64,000 bases of DNA from positions 1,999,001 through 2,063,000 of the forward strand of contig NZ_AP024718.1 of assembly GCF_030294985.1 (NCBI RefSeq). Direction: 5' to 3'. Position 1 is the stretch's first letter, and every line of letters starts with the position of its first letter. Origin of the DNA: Methylomarinovum tepidoasis (GTDB taxonomy: Bacteria > Pseudomonadota > Gammaproteobacteria > Methylococcales > Methylothermaceae). Below, in pieces: positions 55,120 through 63,227 of the stretch. The translations under genes were made by a program, and so were the position numbers. The notes under the pieces were generated by a model. It had not been told where the DNA came from. It worked only from the letters and a program-made list of their open reading frames with translations, and searched no databases.

Positions 55120-55698
55120 TCAGCCGGCCAGGTTCTGGTTGGCGAACGACCAGTTCACCAGGTTCCAGAAGTTTTCGACGTATTTGGGACGGGCGTTGCG
55201 ATAGTCGATGTAGTAGGCATGTTCCCAGACGTCGCAGGTCAGGATCGGCTTTTTGTTGTCGGTCATGGGATTGCCGGCATTCTGGGTCTGGACGATTTCC
55301 AGCTTGTCGCCGCTCAGTACCAGCCAGGCCCAGCCGGAACCGAACAGGGTCACCGCCGCCTTGGAGAAGGCTTCCTTGAAGGCGTCGAAGGAACCGAAAT
55401 CGCGATCGATGGCGTCGGCGATCGCCCCATTTGGCGCCCCGCCGGCATTGGGCGCCAGGCTGTTCCAATAGAAGGTGTGATTCCAGACCTGGGCGGCGTT
55501 GTTGAAGATCGGCCCGGACGCCTTAAGGATGATCTCCTCCAGACTCATGTTCTCGAACTCGGTGCCCTGGATCAGGTTGTTGAGGTTGTCCACATAGGCC
55601 TTGTGGTGCTTGCCATAGTGATATTCCAGAGTCTCCTTGGAGATGTACGGCTCCAGGGCGTCCATCGGGTACGGCAACGGGGGTAGTTCGTGTTTCAT
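55120..55698 (-). CDS. sodB: Superoxide dismutase, Fe type
   Basis: SodB dismutates superoxide to oxygen and hydrogen peroxide in the cytoplasm. The 192-residue protein has the Fe/Mn fold ligands in YHYGKHHKAYVDNLN (H27), NHTFYWNSL (H74) and DVWEHAYYIDYRNARPKYVENFW (Asp and His). FGSGWAWLV with the Fe-type AQVWNHTFYW favours iron over manganese. It is monocistronic: a clear terminator follows and an unrelated DUF465 gene lies 102 bases upstream. Confidence 0.97.
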   Translation of the reverse strand: MKHELPPLPYPMDALEPYISKETLEYHYGKHHKAYVDNLNNLIQGTEFENMSLEEIILKASGPIFNNAAQVWNHTFYWNSLAPNAGGAPNGAIADAIDRDFGSFDAFKEAFSKAAVTLFGSGWAWLVLSGDKLEIVQTQNAGNPMTDNKKPILTCDVWEHAYYIDYRNARPKYVENFWNLVNWSFANQNLAG

Positions 55699-55800
55699 TG
55701 AGCGACTCCTTCTGATGGATTGTTCTTCACGTTCAGGAATTCCCTAGTGTGTTGCTCGGAATCGCTTACTTTAGCATTGCGGCGCCCTCGAATAAAGCCA

Positions 55801-56052
55801 TCAGGCGGCCGCCTGACGCAGCATGCGATAGAGTTCGTCCTTCAGCTGCAGGCGGCGTTTCTTCAGGGTCTCGGCCTCTTCGTCCGGTACGATCTCCACC
55901 TGTTGTTCGATACGGCGGATCTGACGATCGAGCTGGTGGTATTCGTCGAACAGACGGGCGAAATGGCCGTTCGAGACCTTCAGCGCGTGAATCTGGTCGC
56001 GAAATTCCGGAAACTCGTGGAGCAGATCGTGGTGTTCGCCAAGCATGGGCAT
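55801..56052 (-). CDS. YdcH/DUF465-family small protein
   Basis: An 83-residue helical protein: MPMLGEHHDLLHEFPEFRDQIHALKVSNGHFARLFDEYHQLDRQIRRIEQ ... ETLKKRRLQLKDELYRMLRQ. The pattern of an N-terminal HELLxEFPE-like stretch followed by LxxxYHxLDxxI is typical of DUF465 (YdcH). The function is unknown; the family is widespread in proteobacteria and forms small coiled coils. AAGGAGA precedes the ATG by 6 bases. No functional link to the neighbouring ba3 oxidase operon, which is divergent. Confidence 0.88.
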   Translation of the reverse strand: MPMLGEHHDLLHEFPEFRDQIHALKVSNGHFARLFDEYHQLDRQIRRIEQQVEIVPDEEAETLKKRRLQLKDELYRMLRQAAA

Positions 56053-56164
56053 CTCCTTATTTTCAAAAACTTTTAATGATAGCGCATCGGTAGGGTTCGA
56101 ATTTTGCCCTGCGTCAAAATCACACCACCCCCCTCACCTATTCCGCTAGAATTGAAAAACGGAC

Positions 56165-56193
56165 TTGCCCAAGAATTAGAATTCAATAATAAT
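56165..56193 (+). promoter_or_regulatory. Possible promoter of the ba3 oxidase operon
   Basis: TTGCCC (56165-56170), a 17-base spacer and AATAAT (56188-56193) lie 41 bases before the subunit IIa ATG, in an AT-rich stretch unlike the surrounding DNA. The match is moderate. Confidence 0.35.
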
Positions 56194-56234
56194 CGGACAG
56201 CGACCCCGAACACAATCACGATGGAGGTTATGCC

Positions 56235-56384
56235 ATGCCGGTATCCGACGAAGAAAAACGCGAGATTCTCGAATCCCCGCCCAAAGGCACCTGGGCGCTC
56301 ATGCTCATCGTCGCGGCGGGCATGGCCGTCGCCTGGCTCTTTTTGTATTTCGGCGTCTTCATCCCCCGTGGCTTCGTCCAGTGA
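56235..56384 (+). CDS. cbaD: ba3-type cytochrome c oxidase subunit IIa
   Basis: A 49-residue single-helix protein starting MPVSDEEKREILESPPKGTW, followed by the membrane helix ALMLIVAAGMAVAWLFLYFG and VFIPRGFVQ. Thermus ba3 oxidase has an equivalent 34-residue subunit IIa (PKGALAVILVLTLTILVFWLGVYAVFFARG), and the resemblance is clear. GGAGG lies 7 bases upstream of this ATG. The next gene, subunit II, starts 8 bases after the stop. In B-type oxidases subunit IIa substitutes for the missing helix of subunit II. The gene is too short for most gene callers. Confidence 0.85.
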   Translation: MPVSDEEKREILESPPKGTWALMLIVAAGMAVAWLFLYFGVFIPRGFVQ

Positions 56385-56392
56385 GGTGAGTC

Positions 56393-56908
56393 ATGCATAT
56401 CGATCCGTTGGAGAAAAAATGGCTCTATATCGCCCTGGGGATGGTCGCCCTGTTTTTGGGCTCGATCTTCATCTCCCTCGCTGTAGGTATCAAACCGCCC
56501 AGCAACGTCGAAACCATCGATTCGGCCAGACTGCACCTGAGTAAAGAATTCGCCGAGGACAACCTGGGCGTCCACATCCAGCCGGACGGTCGCATCACAG
56601 TCATCATGGTGGCGGGCCGCTACGGCTTCTTCCCCCGCCACATCACCATTCCGGCCGACACGCCCATCACCTTCCGCTGGGCCAGCGTCGACGTGCTCCA
56701 CGGGGTTCACATGCCCATGACCAACATGAGCACCATGGTGGTGCCCGGCTATGTGGCCGAGGTGACCACCACTTTCCCCAAACCCGGAGACTATCCGATG
56801 CTCTGCAACGAATACTGCGGCCTGGGGCACGACTACATGTGGAGCAAGGTCACCGTGGTGGCCAGGCAGACCTGGGAAAAGCAGCACTCCAAGGGAGGTG
56901 AATCATGA
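56393..56908 (+). CDS. cbaB: ba3-type cytochrome c oxidase subunit II (CuA)
   Basis: The electron-entry subunit, 171 residues. One membrane helix (about 11-31) anchors a periplasmic cupredoxin domain with the complete CuA site: H103 (VLHGVHM), C138, C142, H146 and M149 in MLCNEYCGLGHDYMW. Having only one helix is typical of B-type oxidases and fits the presence of subunit IIa. It ends in an ATGA overlap with subunit I (56905). Confidence 0.94.
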   Translation: MHIDPLEKKWLYIALGMVALFLGSIFISLAVGIKPPSNVETIDSARLHLSKEFAEDNLGVHIQPDGRITVIMVAGRYGFFPRHITIPADTPITFRWASVDVLHGVHMPMTNMSTMVVPGYVAEVTTTFPKPGDYPMLCNEYCGLGHDYMWSKVTVVARQTWEKQHSKGGES

Positions 56909-58527
56909 TCGATACCCAAAGCCGTAACCTGGCCCTGTGGAACTGGGTGGTTGCCTTCGCCGCCTTCCTGGTGGCCTGTTTTCTGGGCTTCTATCAGGTG
57001 GTGGAGCGCAGCGGCCTGTTCGATTTCCTGGAATCGCCTCCAGCCTATTTCGCTTCGGTCAGCACCCACGGGGTGTTGATGGCCTACGTCCTGACCACCT
57101 TCTTCATCATGGGCTTCGGCTATCTGACCGCCACCTCCAGCCTGAAACGGCCGCTATGGCAGCCGGGCCTTGCCTGGAGCGGCTTTTTCATCACCTTGAT
57201 CGGCACGGTTCTGGCGGCGATCCCGCTGCTGGCTGGCAAGGCTTCAGTGCTCTATACTTTCTATCCGCCGATCCAGGCCAGCGCCCTGTTCTATATCGGC
57301 GCCGCCCTGCTGGTGGTGGGTTCCTGGTTCTGGTGCGCCATCATGGTGGTGATGGCAGCGCAATGGCGCCGGGAGAATCCCGGCAAAGGGATGCCATTGG
57401 CCATGTACGCCACCGTCGCCAACGCCCTACTGTGGCTCTGGACCAGCGCCGGGGTGGCGATGGAGGTGGTGTTCCAGCTGATCCCCTGGGCTCTGGGCTG
57501 GAACGACACCCTCGATCCCGGCCTGGCGCGCACCTTATTCGCCTGGACCCTGCATCCCATCGTCTATTTCTGGCTGATTCCAGCCTACATCGCCTTGTAC
57601 TGCTTCGTCCCCAAGGAAGCCGGCGGCTATCTGTTCAGCGAGGAAATGGCCAAATTCGCCTTTCTGGGACTGCTGGTCTTCAGCTTGCCCATCGGCTTTC
57701 ATCACCTCTACATGGACCCGGAGCAGGGGGCCGGCTGGAAGTTGTGGCATGGCATCGGTACCTTCCTGGTGACGGTACCGACCCTGGTGACCGGCTTCAC
57801 CGTGTTGGCGTCGCTGGAAATCGCCGGGCGCTTGGGCGGCGGCCGGGGCCTGTTCGGCTGGATCGGCACCCTGCCCTGGCGCAACCCGGTGGTGCTGGCG
57901 GCGATCCTGGCCCTGCTGATGCTGATCCTCGGCGGCTTCGGCGGCATCGTCAACGCCAGTTACGCCCTCAACGCCATGATCCACAACACCGCCTGGGTGC
58001 CCGGCCATTTCCATCTGATCTTCGCCGGTACCACGGTGATCCTGTACTTCGCCATCGCCTATCACCTGTGGCCCAAGATCACCGGCAAGAAGCTGGTTTC
58101 CAACACCCTGGCGCTGATCCAGCTGTGGACCTGGTTCGTGGGGATGACCCTGCTCAGCACCCCCTGGCACGTCCTGGGACTGCTGGGGCAGCCCCGGCGC
58201 ATCTCCGGCGTCACCTACAACAGCCTGTTGACCCTGGCCTGGCAGCCCTACGAGCTGTTCATGATCATGGGCGGGGCAGTGCTTTTGGGCTCGGCCGTGC
58301 TCTTCGGCGTCATCCTGTGGAAGACCTGGAGAAACACGGAAATCGAAACCGTGCCCGAAATCGCTTACGCCGAACCGATCCATCCGCCAGAATCCCTGCC
58401 CGCCTGGGCGGAGAGTCTCAAGACCTGGAATCTGGCGATCCTGGGACTGATGCTGCTCAGCTTCGGCTGGCCCATCGCCCAGTTCTTCTTCCTGAAAACT
58501 TTCGAATCGCTGCCGTGGGGGTACTGA
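56905..58527 (+). CDS. cbaA: ba3-type cytochrome c oxidase subunit I
   Basis: The 540-residue catalytic subunit with about 13 helices; it reduces O2 to water with proton pumping. Ligands are visible: H55 and H370 for heme b, H368 for heme a3, and H217, H266, H267 for CuB, with the cross-linked Tyr Y221 in TLHPIVYFWL. The HPxVY pattern instead of HPEVY and the absence of a D-channel Asp motif place it in the B family (ba3), which works at low oxygen. No subunit III gene follows, as expected for this class. A cytochrome c4 gene begins 1 base after the stop. Confidence 0.95.
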   Translation: MIDTQSRNLALWNWVVAFAAFLVACFLGFYQVVERSGLFDFLESPPAYFASVSTHGVLMAYVLTTFFIMGFGYLTATSSLKRPLWQPGLAWSGFFITLIGTVLAAIPLLAGKASVLYTFYPPIQASALFYIGAALLVVGSWFWCAIMVVMAAQWRRENPGKGMPLAMYATVANALLWLWTSAGVAMEVVFQLIPWALGWNDTLDPGLARTLFAWTLHPIVYFWLIPAYIALYCFVPKEAGGYLFSEEMAKFAFLGLLVFSLPIGFHHLYMDPEQGAGWKLWHGIGTFLVTVPTLVTGFTVLASLEIAGRLGGGRGLFGWIGTLPWRNPVVLAAILALLMLILGGFGGIVNASYALNAMIHNTAWVPGHFHLIFAGTTVILYFAIAYHLWPKITGKKLVSNTLALIQLWTWFVGMTLLSTPWHVLGLLGQPRRISGVTYNSLLTLAWQPYELFMIMGGAVLLGSAVLFGVILWKTWRNTEIETVPEIAYAEPIHPPESLPAWAESLKTWNLAILGLMLLSFGWPIAQFFFLKTFESLPWGY

Positions 58528-58528
58528 C

Positions 58529-59179
58529 ATGAACCGATGGATCGTTGGAGTGGGCACCCTGCTGCTGGCCACCGCTCTCCAGGCCGGCCCCTCGACCCAA
58601 ATCGCCTGGACCGAAGAAACCCTGGAAATCGTCGAGAGCGGCAACCCCGAACGCGGCCAGGAACTGTCGCAACGTTGCGCCAGCTGTCACGGGGACAAAG
58701 GCATCAGCGCCAATCCGATCTTCCCCAACCTGGCCGGTCAGCTAGCGACCTACCTGTACCGGCAGCTGCACGATTACAAGGACGGCAGTCGGGAAAACCC
58801 GATGATGCAAGCTTTCGCCGCCGGTCTGTCGGAACAGGACATGGCCGATCTGGCGGCGTTCTACAGCCGCCAGAAACCTGCCGAACCGGCCGGCAAGGGG
58901 GGGGATTTCACCGCTGTCATGGCCTTGATCAACCACGGCGACAGCAAGCGCATCATTCCCCCCTGCCGGGTCTGCCACGGCGAACACGGCCAGGGGGAAA
59001 GAATCGACACCCCACGCATCTCCGGCCAGTCCCAGGCTTACCTGGAACAGACCCTCAAGGCTTACAAGAACGGCTCTCGCCACAACGACATCTACAGCCG
59101 CATGCGCCTGATCGCGCAGCAGCTCACCGACGCGGAAATCGAGCGGCTGGCCGCCTACTATGCGGGCTTGGCGCCCTAG
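58529..59179 (+). CDS. Diheme cytochrome c4-type protein
   Basis: A periplasmic diheme cytochrome of 216 residues, likely the electron donor of the ba3 oxidase. After a signal peptide (GVGTLLLATALQA, cleavage near residue 19) come two cytochrome c domains: RCASCHGDKGISANPIFPNLAGQ with Met in NPMMQAFA, and PCRVCHGEHGQGERIDTPRISGQ with Met in YSRMRLIA. The pattern GQxxxYLxxQLxxYKxGxR after each heme is characteristic of c4. The 3' end overlaps the TlpA-like gene by 20 bases. Confidence 0.92.
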   Translation: MNRWIVGVGTLLLATALQAGPSTQIAWTEETLEIVESGNPERGQELSQRCASCHGDKGISANPIFPNLAGQLATYLYRQLHDYKDGSRENPMMQAFAAGLSEQDMADLAAFYSRQKPAEPAGKGGDFTAVMALINHGDSKRIIPPCRVCHGEHGQGERIDTPRISGQSQAYLEQTLKAYKNGSRHNDIYSRMRLIAQQLTDAEIERLAAYYAGLAP

Positions 59180-59663
59180 TCTGATCCTGCTGTCGGCGCT
59201 CCTGGTCTTCGGCCCAGGAGCGCCGGCGGCTTCCAACGCCTGGGATCTACCGCCGCTGGTCCTGCCCGACCTTCAGGGGCGGCGCCACAACCTCTACGAC
59301 TGGCACGGCAAACTCATCCTGCTCAACTTCTGGGCCAGCTGGTGCGGACCGTGCCTGACCGAGCTGCCCCACCTGGCCGAATTCCAGCGCCGTTACGGTT
59401 CCAGGGGGCTGCAGGTGATCGGCGTCGGCCTCGACGAACCCAGGAAACTGGCCAACGTGGCCCGCACCCTGAAAATACCCTACCCCATCCTGCACAGCCC
59501 GGCGGAGCGGGCGACGGCATTGCTGCGCCAATGGGGCGACCGGGCCGGGGTGCTGCCTTACACGGTGGTGATCGGCCGCGACGGCCGCCTCGTCTTCAGC
59601 CGGGTAGGCGTGTTCGACGAAGAAGCCTTCGCGGCGATCGTGGCCCCGCTGCTGGCGCCTTGA
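59160..59663 (+). CDS. TlpA-like periplasmic thioredoxin
   Basis: A 167-residue exported thioredoxin-fold protein. A signal peptide or anchor (PSLILLSALLVFGPGAPAA) is followed by LILLNFWASWCGPCLTELPHLAEF with the redox WCGPC, and GVLPYTVVIGRDGRLVFSRVG with the cis-Pro region. TlpA/ResA proteins reduce heme-attachment Cys pairs or copper-site Cys pairs, which fits its position at the end of the ba3-c4 operon (overlap of 20 bases with cytochrome c4). A maturation role for CuA or cytochrome c is inferred. Confidence 0.9.
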   Translation: MRAWRPSLILLSALLVFGPGAPAASNAWDLPPLVLPDLQGRRHNLYDWHGKLILLNFWASWCGPCLTELPHLAEFQRRYGSRGLQVIGVGLDEPRKLANVARTLKIPYPILHSPAERATALLRQWGDRAGVLPYTVVIGRDGRLVFSRVGVFDEEAFAAIVAPLLAP

Positions 59664-59670
59664 ACCAGCG

Positions 59671-59997
59671 TCACTCGGTTTCGGCAGCGCCGGCATCTTC
59701 CAGCATTTTCTTCAGCTCGCCGCTCTCGTACAGCTGCATCATGATGTCGCAGCCACCCACCAGCTGGCCCCTGACGTATAGCTGCGGGTAGGTGGGCCAG
59801 TTGGAATATTCCTTCAGGGCCTCGCGCAGCTCCGGATCCTCGAGGATGTTGACGTAGGCGTAGGGTACGCCGCAGGCGTTGAGGATCTCCACCGCCCGGC
59901 CGGAAAAGCCGCACTGGGGAAAGTCGGGGGTGCCTTTCATGTAAAGGATGACGGGATGGGACTTGAGTTGGGCTTCGATCCGCTCTTTGACGTCCAT
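59671..59997 (-). CDS. grxD: Monothiol glutaredoxin, Grx4 family
   Basis: A 108-residue monothiol glutaredoxin that binds and transfers [2Fe-2S] clusters with glutathione. The active site is the CGFS motif in KGTPDFPQCGFSGRAVEIL; WPTYPQLYVRGQLVGGCDIMMQLYESGEL is the conserved glutathione-binding half. The length is usual. The ATG starts MDVKERIEAQLKSHPVILYMKG. It is convergent with the TlpA-like gene (7 bases between stops). Confidence 0.97.
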   Translation of the reverse strand: MDVKERIEAQLKSHPVILYMKGTPDFPQCGFSGRAVEILNACGVPYAYVNILEDPELREALKEYSNWPTYPQLYVRGQLVGGCDIMMQLYESGELKKMLEDAGAAETE

Positions 59998-60041
59998 GGG
60001 GAAAACCTCCGAAACTGACGATTAAAATCTGAGTGATTTTA

Positions 60042-60509
60042 TCAGATTTGAGCCAGACACCGGAGGATGGGCTCCCCCCTCGGCCCTGCCGCCGTCACCG
60101 TCACCCGCCGTCCCTCCCCTTCGGGCGTCAAGCGCACCACCAGATCCGGCGGCGGCAGCACCCCCCGGCCTTTTTCCGCCCACTCGGCCAGTACGATCGT
60201 CTCCCCGTCCAGATAGTCGCGCACCCCCAGCCACTCCAGCTCCTCCGGATCGGCCAGGCGGTAGAGATCGAAATGAACCACTCCGGGGTAGGTTTCCACC
60301 AGGGTGTAAGTCGGGCTCTTGACCCGCCCCCGATAGCCGCGGGCTGAAAGCAATGCCCGCACCAGGGTGGTCTTGCCCGCCCCCAGCGGCCCCTCCAGAT
60401 AGGCCACCGCGCCGGCCTCGAGACAGCGGGCCAGTCGTTCCCCGAAGCGGGCGGTCGCCTGTGGATCGGGCAGAAAGGCGCTCAGGCGTTGACCAGGCGA
60501 CGCAGCCAC
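60042..60509 (-). CDS. tsaE: tRNA threonylcarbamoyladenosine biosynthesis ATPase TsaE
   Basis: TsaE hydrolyses ATP to help TsaB/TsaD form t6A37 in ANN-decoding tRNAs. The 155-residue protein has the P-loop YLEGPLGAGKTTLVRALL, KSPTYTLVETYPG, HFDLYRLADPEELEWLGVRDYL and IVLAEWAEKG, a full match to the family. It overlaps nnrD by 28 bases; nnrD-tsaE order is very common in proteobacteria. Confidence 0.96.
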   Translation of the reverse strand: MAASPGQRLSAFLPDPQATARFGERLARCLEAGAVAYLEGPLGAGKTTLVRALLSARGYRGRVKSPTYTLVETYPGVVHFDLYRLADPEELEWLGVRDYLDGETIVLAEWAEKGRGVLPPPDLVVRLTPEGEGRRVTVTAAGPRGEPILRCLAQI

Positions 60510-61966
60510 GGCATCAGATCTCCCGCCAGCATACCCCGCTGTCCTTCCTCAGCGGCGGCATCGGCCGCCGCCGCGTGCAGGCAGACGCCCATCCGTGCCG
60601 CCTGGAGCAGCGGCAGCTTTTGCGCCACCAGCCCGGCCAGGGTTCCGGTGAGGACGTCCCCCATGCCGCCGGAGGCCATGCCGGGATTGCCCAGGGCGCA
60701 GACGCCGGCAAGCTGGCCGTCGCCCCCCACCAACGTGCCGGCCCCCTTGAGCACACAGATCCCGCCGTATTTCGCCGTGATCGCCGCCAGGGCGGCGAAA
60801 CGGTCCTGCTGAATCTCCGCCGCGGTCGTCCCCAGCAGACGGGCGGCCTCGCCGGGATGGGGGGTGAGAATCCAGTTCTCCCGCAGCTTGGGATTCTGCG
60901 CCAGCAGGTTGAGGGCATCGGCATCGGCAATCATCGGCAGCCCGCTGTCGCAGCACGCCTGCAGCAGGCTGCGGGCCCAGCCCGACTGCCCCAGCCCCGG
61001 CCCGACGGCCACCACCGTGGCCCGGCCCAACAGGGTCTGCAACTCGGTGGGGGTTTCCACCCCGTGGCACATGATCTCTGGACGGTTGACATTGAGATAG
61101 GCGGCATGGGAGGCCCGAGTCGCTACGGTCACCAGCCCGGCGCCGACTCGGGCGGCGGCCTCGGCCGCCATCCGCACCGCACCGGTGAAACCGGCATCGC
61201 CGCCCACTACCAGCACATGGCCGAAATGGCCCTTGTGGGCCGTGGCCCGGCGCGGCGGCAGCAGATTGCGGTATCGCCGCCACAGTTGCGCTGTCGGCGG
61301 CTGGGATTCCAGCACCGCTTGCGGCACCGCCAGATCAGCATACCACACCGCACCGCTGCAGGCCGGTCCCTCGCCGGTGAACAGGCCGCACTTGAGGCCG
61401 ATGAAGGTGACGGTGGCATCGGCCCGCACCGCACAACCCATCACCGCACCGCTATCGGCATTGAGACCGGAGGGAACGTCCACCGCCAGCACGCCGCCTG
61501 CGAACGCCTGCAACCACCCGATGGCGTCGGCATAACGACCGCCCACCTCGCGGTCGAGGCCGGTGCCGAGCAGAGCGTCGACCGCCACGTCGAAATCCTC
61601 CCGCTCCGCCGGCAGACCGGCCTCCACCCGGCCGCCCGCCTCCCTGTAGGCTTCGAACGCCCGCCGGGCGTCGCCTTGGAGGCCGTCCGGCGGGCTCAGG
61701 GCGAACACGGTCGCCTCGATACCGTGGTCGAGAGCCTGGCGGGCGACCACGTAGCCGTCACCGCCGTTGTTGCCGCCGCCGCACAGTACGGCGATACGCC
61801 GCGCCTCGGGCCAATGCTGGCACAACACTTGGAAAGCCGCAGCGCCGGCCCGCTGCATCAGCACCCAGCCGGGAATGCCCAGCGTATCGATGGCATACCG
61901 ATCCATGGCGCGGACCTGCGCGGCCCGATACAATGCTTCCGGTAAATCCTGGGTCACGATCGTCAT
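60482..61966 (-). CDS. nnrD: Bifunctional NAD(P)H-hydrate epimerase/ADP-dependent dehydratase
   Basis: Repairs hydrated NAD(P)H. The 494-residue protein joins an N-terminal epimerase domain (PEALYRAAQVRAMDRYAIDTLGIPGWVLMQRAG, VLCGGGNNGGDGYVVARQA) to a C-terminal dehydratase domain (HKGHFGHVLVVGGDAGFTGAVRMAAEAAARVGAG, ILTPHPGEAARLLG, NPGMASGGMGDVLTGTLAGLVAQ). The ATG at 61966 is chosen because the frame beyond it runs under the convergent queG gene region and matches nothing in this family. Divergent from queG across 60 bases. Confidence 0.95.
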   Translation of the reverse strand: MTIVTQDLPEALYRAAQVRAMDRYAIDTLGIPGWVLMQRAGAAAFQVLCQHWPEARRIAVLCGGGNNGGDGYVVARQALDHGIEATVFALSPPDGLQGDARRAFEAYREAGGRVEAGLPAEREDFDVAVDALLGTGLDREVGGRYADAIGWLQAFAGGVLAVDVPSGLNADSGAVMGCAVRADATVTFIGLKCGLFTGEGPACSGAVWYADLAVPQAVLESQPPTAQLWRRYRNLLPPRRATAHKGHFGHVLVVGGDAGFTGAVRMAAEAAARVGAGLVTVATRASHAAYLNVNRPEIMCHGVETPTELQTLLGRATVVAVGPGLGQSGWARSLLQACCDSGLPMIADADALNLLAQNPKLRENWILTPHPGEAARLLGTTAAEIQQDRFAALAAITAKYGGICVLKGAGTLVGGDGQLAGVCALGNPGMASGGMGDVLTGTLAGLVAQKLPLLQAARMGVCLHAAAADAAAEEGQRGMLAGDLMPWLRRLVNA

Positions 61967-62026
61967 TCGCCTGCTCCCTGTTTTCCTTCCCGCCACCATT
62001 GTCCGGCAAATCCGCCCGTTGACCAA

Positions 62027-63112
62027 ATGCCTTGTGACATCGACCTGAAACGACTGACCGGGGACATCAAAACCTGGGGCCGGGAACTGGGGTTTCAAGC
62101 CGTCGGCATCACCGACACCGACCTGAGCGCAGCGGAGGCCGACTTCAACGCCTGGCTGGCTGCCGGCTTCCACGGGGAGATGGAGTACATGGCCCGCCAC
62201 GGCAGCAAGCGCACCCGCCCGGCGGAACTGGTGGCGGACACGGTACGGGTAATCTGCGCCCGCATGGACTACCTGCCCCAGCCCCAGCCGGCGCTGTGGC
62301 GCAACCTGGAAGACCCCCAGCGGGCTTATCTTGCCCGCTACGCCCTGGGGCGCGACTACCACAAGCTGATCCGCAAGCGCCTGCAACAACTGGCCCGGCG
62401 CATCGAACGGGCGGTCGGCCCCTTCGGTTACCGGGTCTTCTGCGACAGTGCCCCGGTGCTGGAAAAACCCCTGGCGCAGAAGGCCGGCCTCGGCTGGCAG
62501 GGCAAGCACACCAACCTGATCGCCTTCAAGCAGGGGTCCTGGTTCTTCCTGGGGGAAATTTACACCGACCTGCCCCTGCCGGTCGACCCGCCGCAGGAGA
62601 AAAGCCACTGCGGCAGCTGCCGCGCCTGTATCGACATCTGCCCCACCGGCGCCATCGTCGCCCCCTACCGGCTCGACGCCCGCCGCTGCATCTCCTATCT
62701 CACCATCGAGCTGCACGGACCGATCCCGGAGGCACTGCGCCCCCTGATCGGCAACCGCATCTACGGCTGCGACGACTGCCAGCTGGCCTGCCCCTGGAAC
62801 CGCCGCGCCCGCCTGACGGCGGAGGCTAATTTCCTCCCCCGCCACCGCCTCGACCAGGCCACCCTGACCGAACTGTTCGCCTGGGACGAAACCACGTTCC
62901 TGCACAAGGCCGAAGGCTCGGCCATCCGCCGCCTGGGCCACGAACGCTGGCTCCGCAACCTCGCCGTCGCCCTGGGAAACGCGCCCACGAGCCCGGAAAT
63001 CGTCGCCGCCCTCGAAGCCCGCCTGGACCATCCCTCCCCGCTGGTGCGCGAGCACGTCCGCTGGGCGCTGGCGCGCCACCGCCAAATCGGAACGCCTACC
63101 CGGACACGATGA
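62027..63112 (+). CDS. queG: Epoxyqueuosine reductase QueG
   Basis: QueG reduces epoxyqueuosine to queuosine in tRNA, the final step of the pathway begun by Tgt (5708-6835 in this window). The 361-residue protein has FQAVGITDTDL, MEYMARHGSKRTRPAELV, the cobalamin-binding region around DSAPVLEKPLAQKAGLGWQGKHTN, and two [4Fe-4S] motifs, CGSCRACIDICPTGAIVAPY and YGCDDCQLACPWN, followed by HEAT-like repeats. The last codons and stop lie inside a palindromic repeat (63108-63212). Confidence 0.96.
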   Translation: MPCDIDLKRLTGDIKTWGRELGFQAVGITDTDLSAAEADFNAWLAAGFHGEMEYMARHGSKRTRPAELVADTVRVICARMDYLPQPQPALWRNLEDPQRAYLARYALGRDYHKLIRKRLQQLARRIERAVGPFGYRVFCDSAPVLEKPLAQKAGLGWQGKHTNLIAFKQGSWFFLGEIYTDLPLPVDPPQEKSHCGSCRACIDICPTGAIVAPYRLDARRCISYLTIELHGPIPEALRPLIGNRIYGCDDCQLACPWNRRARLTAEANFLPRHRLDQATLTELFAWDETTFLHKAEGSAIRRLGHERWLRNLAVALGNAPTSPEIVAALEARLDHPSPLVREHVRWALARHRQIGTPTRTR

Positions 63113-63212
63113 AGGGGGTGGTCCATCCGGGGGTGTCGGCGGCCTGGACGGCCGCCGTCAAGCCTACAGGGATGTATCTACGGCATCCCCCGGATGGACT
63201 ACCCCCTTCATC
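63108..63212. repeat. Palindromic intergenic repeat, copy 4
   Basis: Arms of 26 bases with a single mismatch (63108-63133 and 63187-63212) enclose an inner hairpin (GGCGGCC/GGCCGCC near 63139-63158) and the core TCAAGCCTACAGGGATG...ACGGCATCCCC. Aligned with copy 3, most core positions agree, including AGC, CAGGGA and TCCC. The left arm overlaps the queG stop codon; the right arm ends 15 bases before the convergent cytochrome b561-like gene's stop. Confidence 0.8.
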
Positions 63213-63227
63213 TACCACCACCAGCAC

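Noticed and set aside
61967-63085. Upstream extension of nnrD by about 370 codons
   Set aside because: It runs antisense through queG, which has two clear iron-sulfur motifs on the plus strand; the nnrD family begins at 61966.
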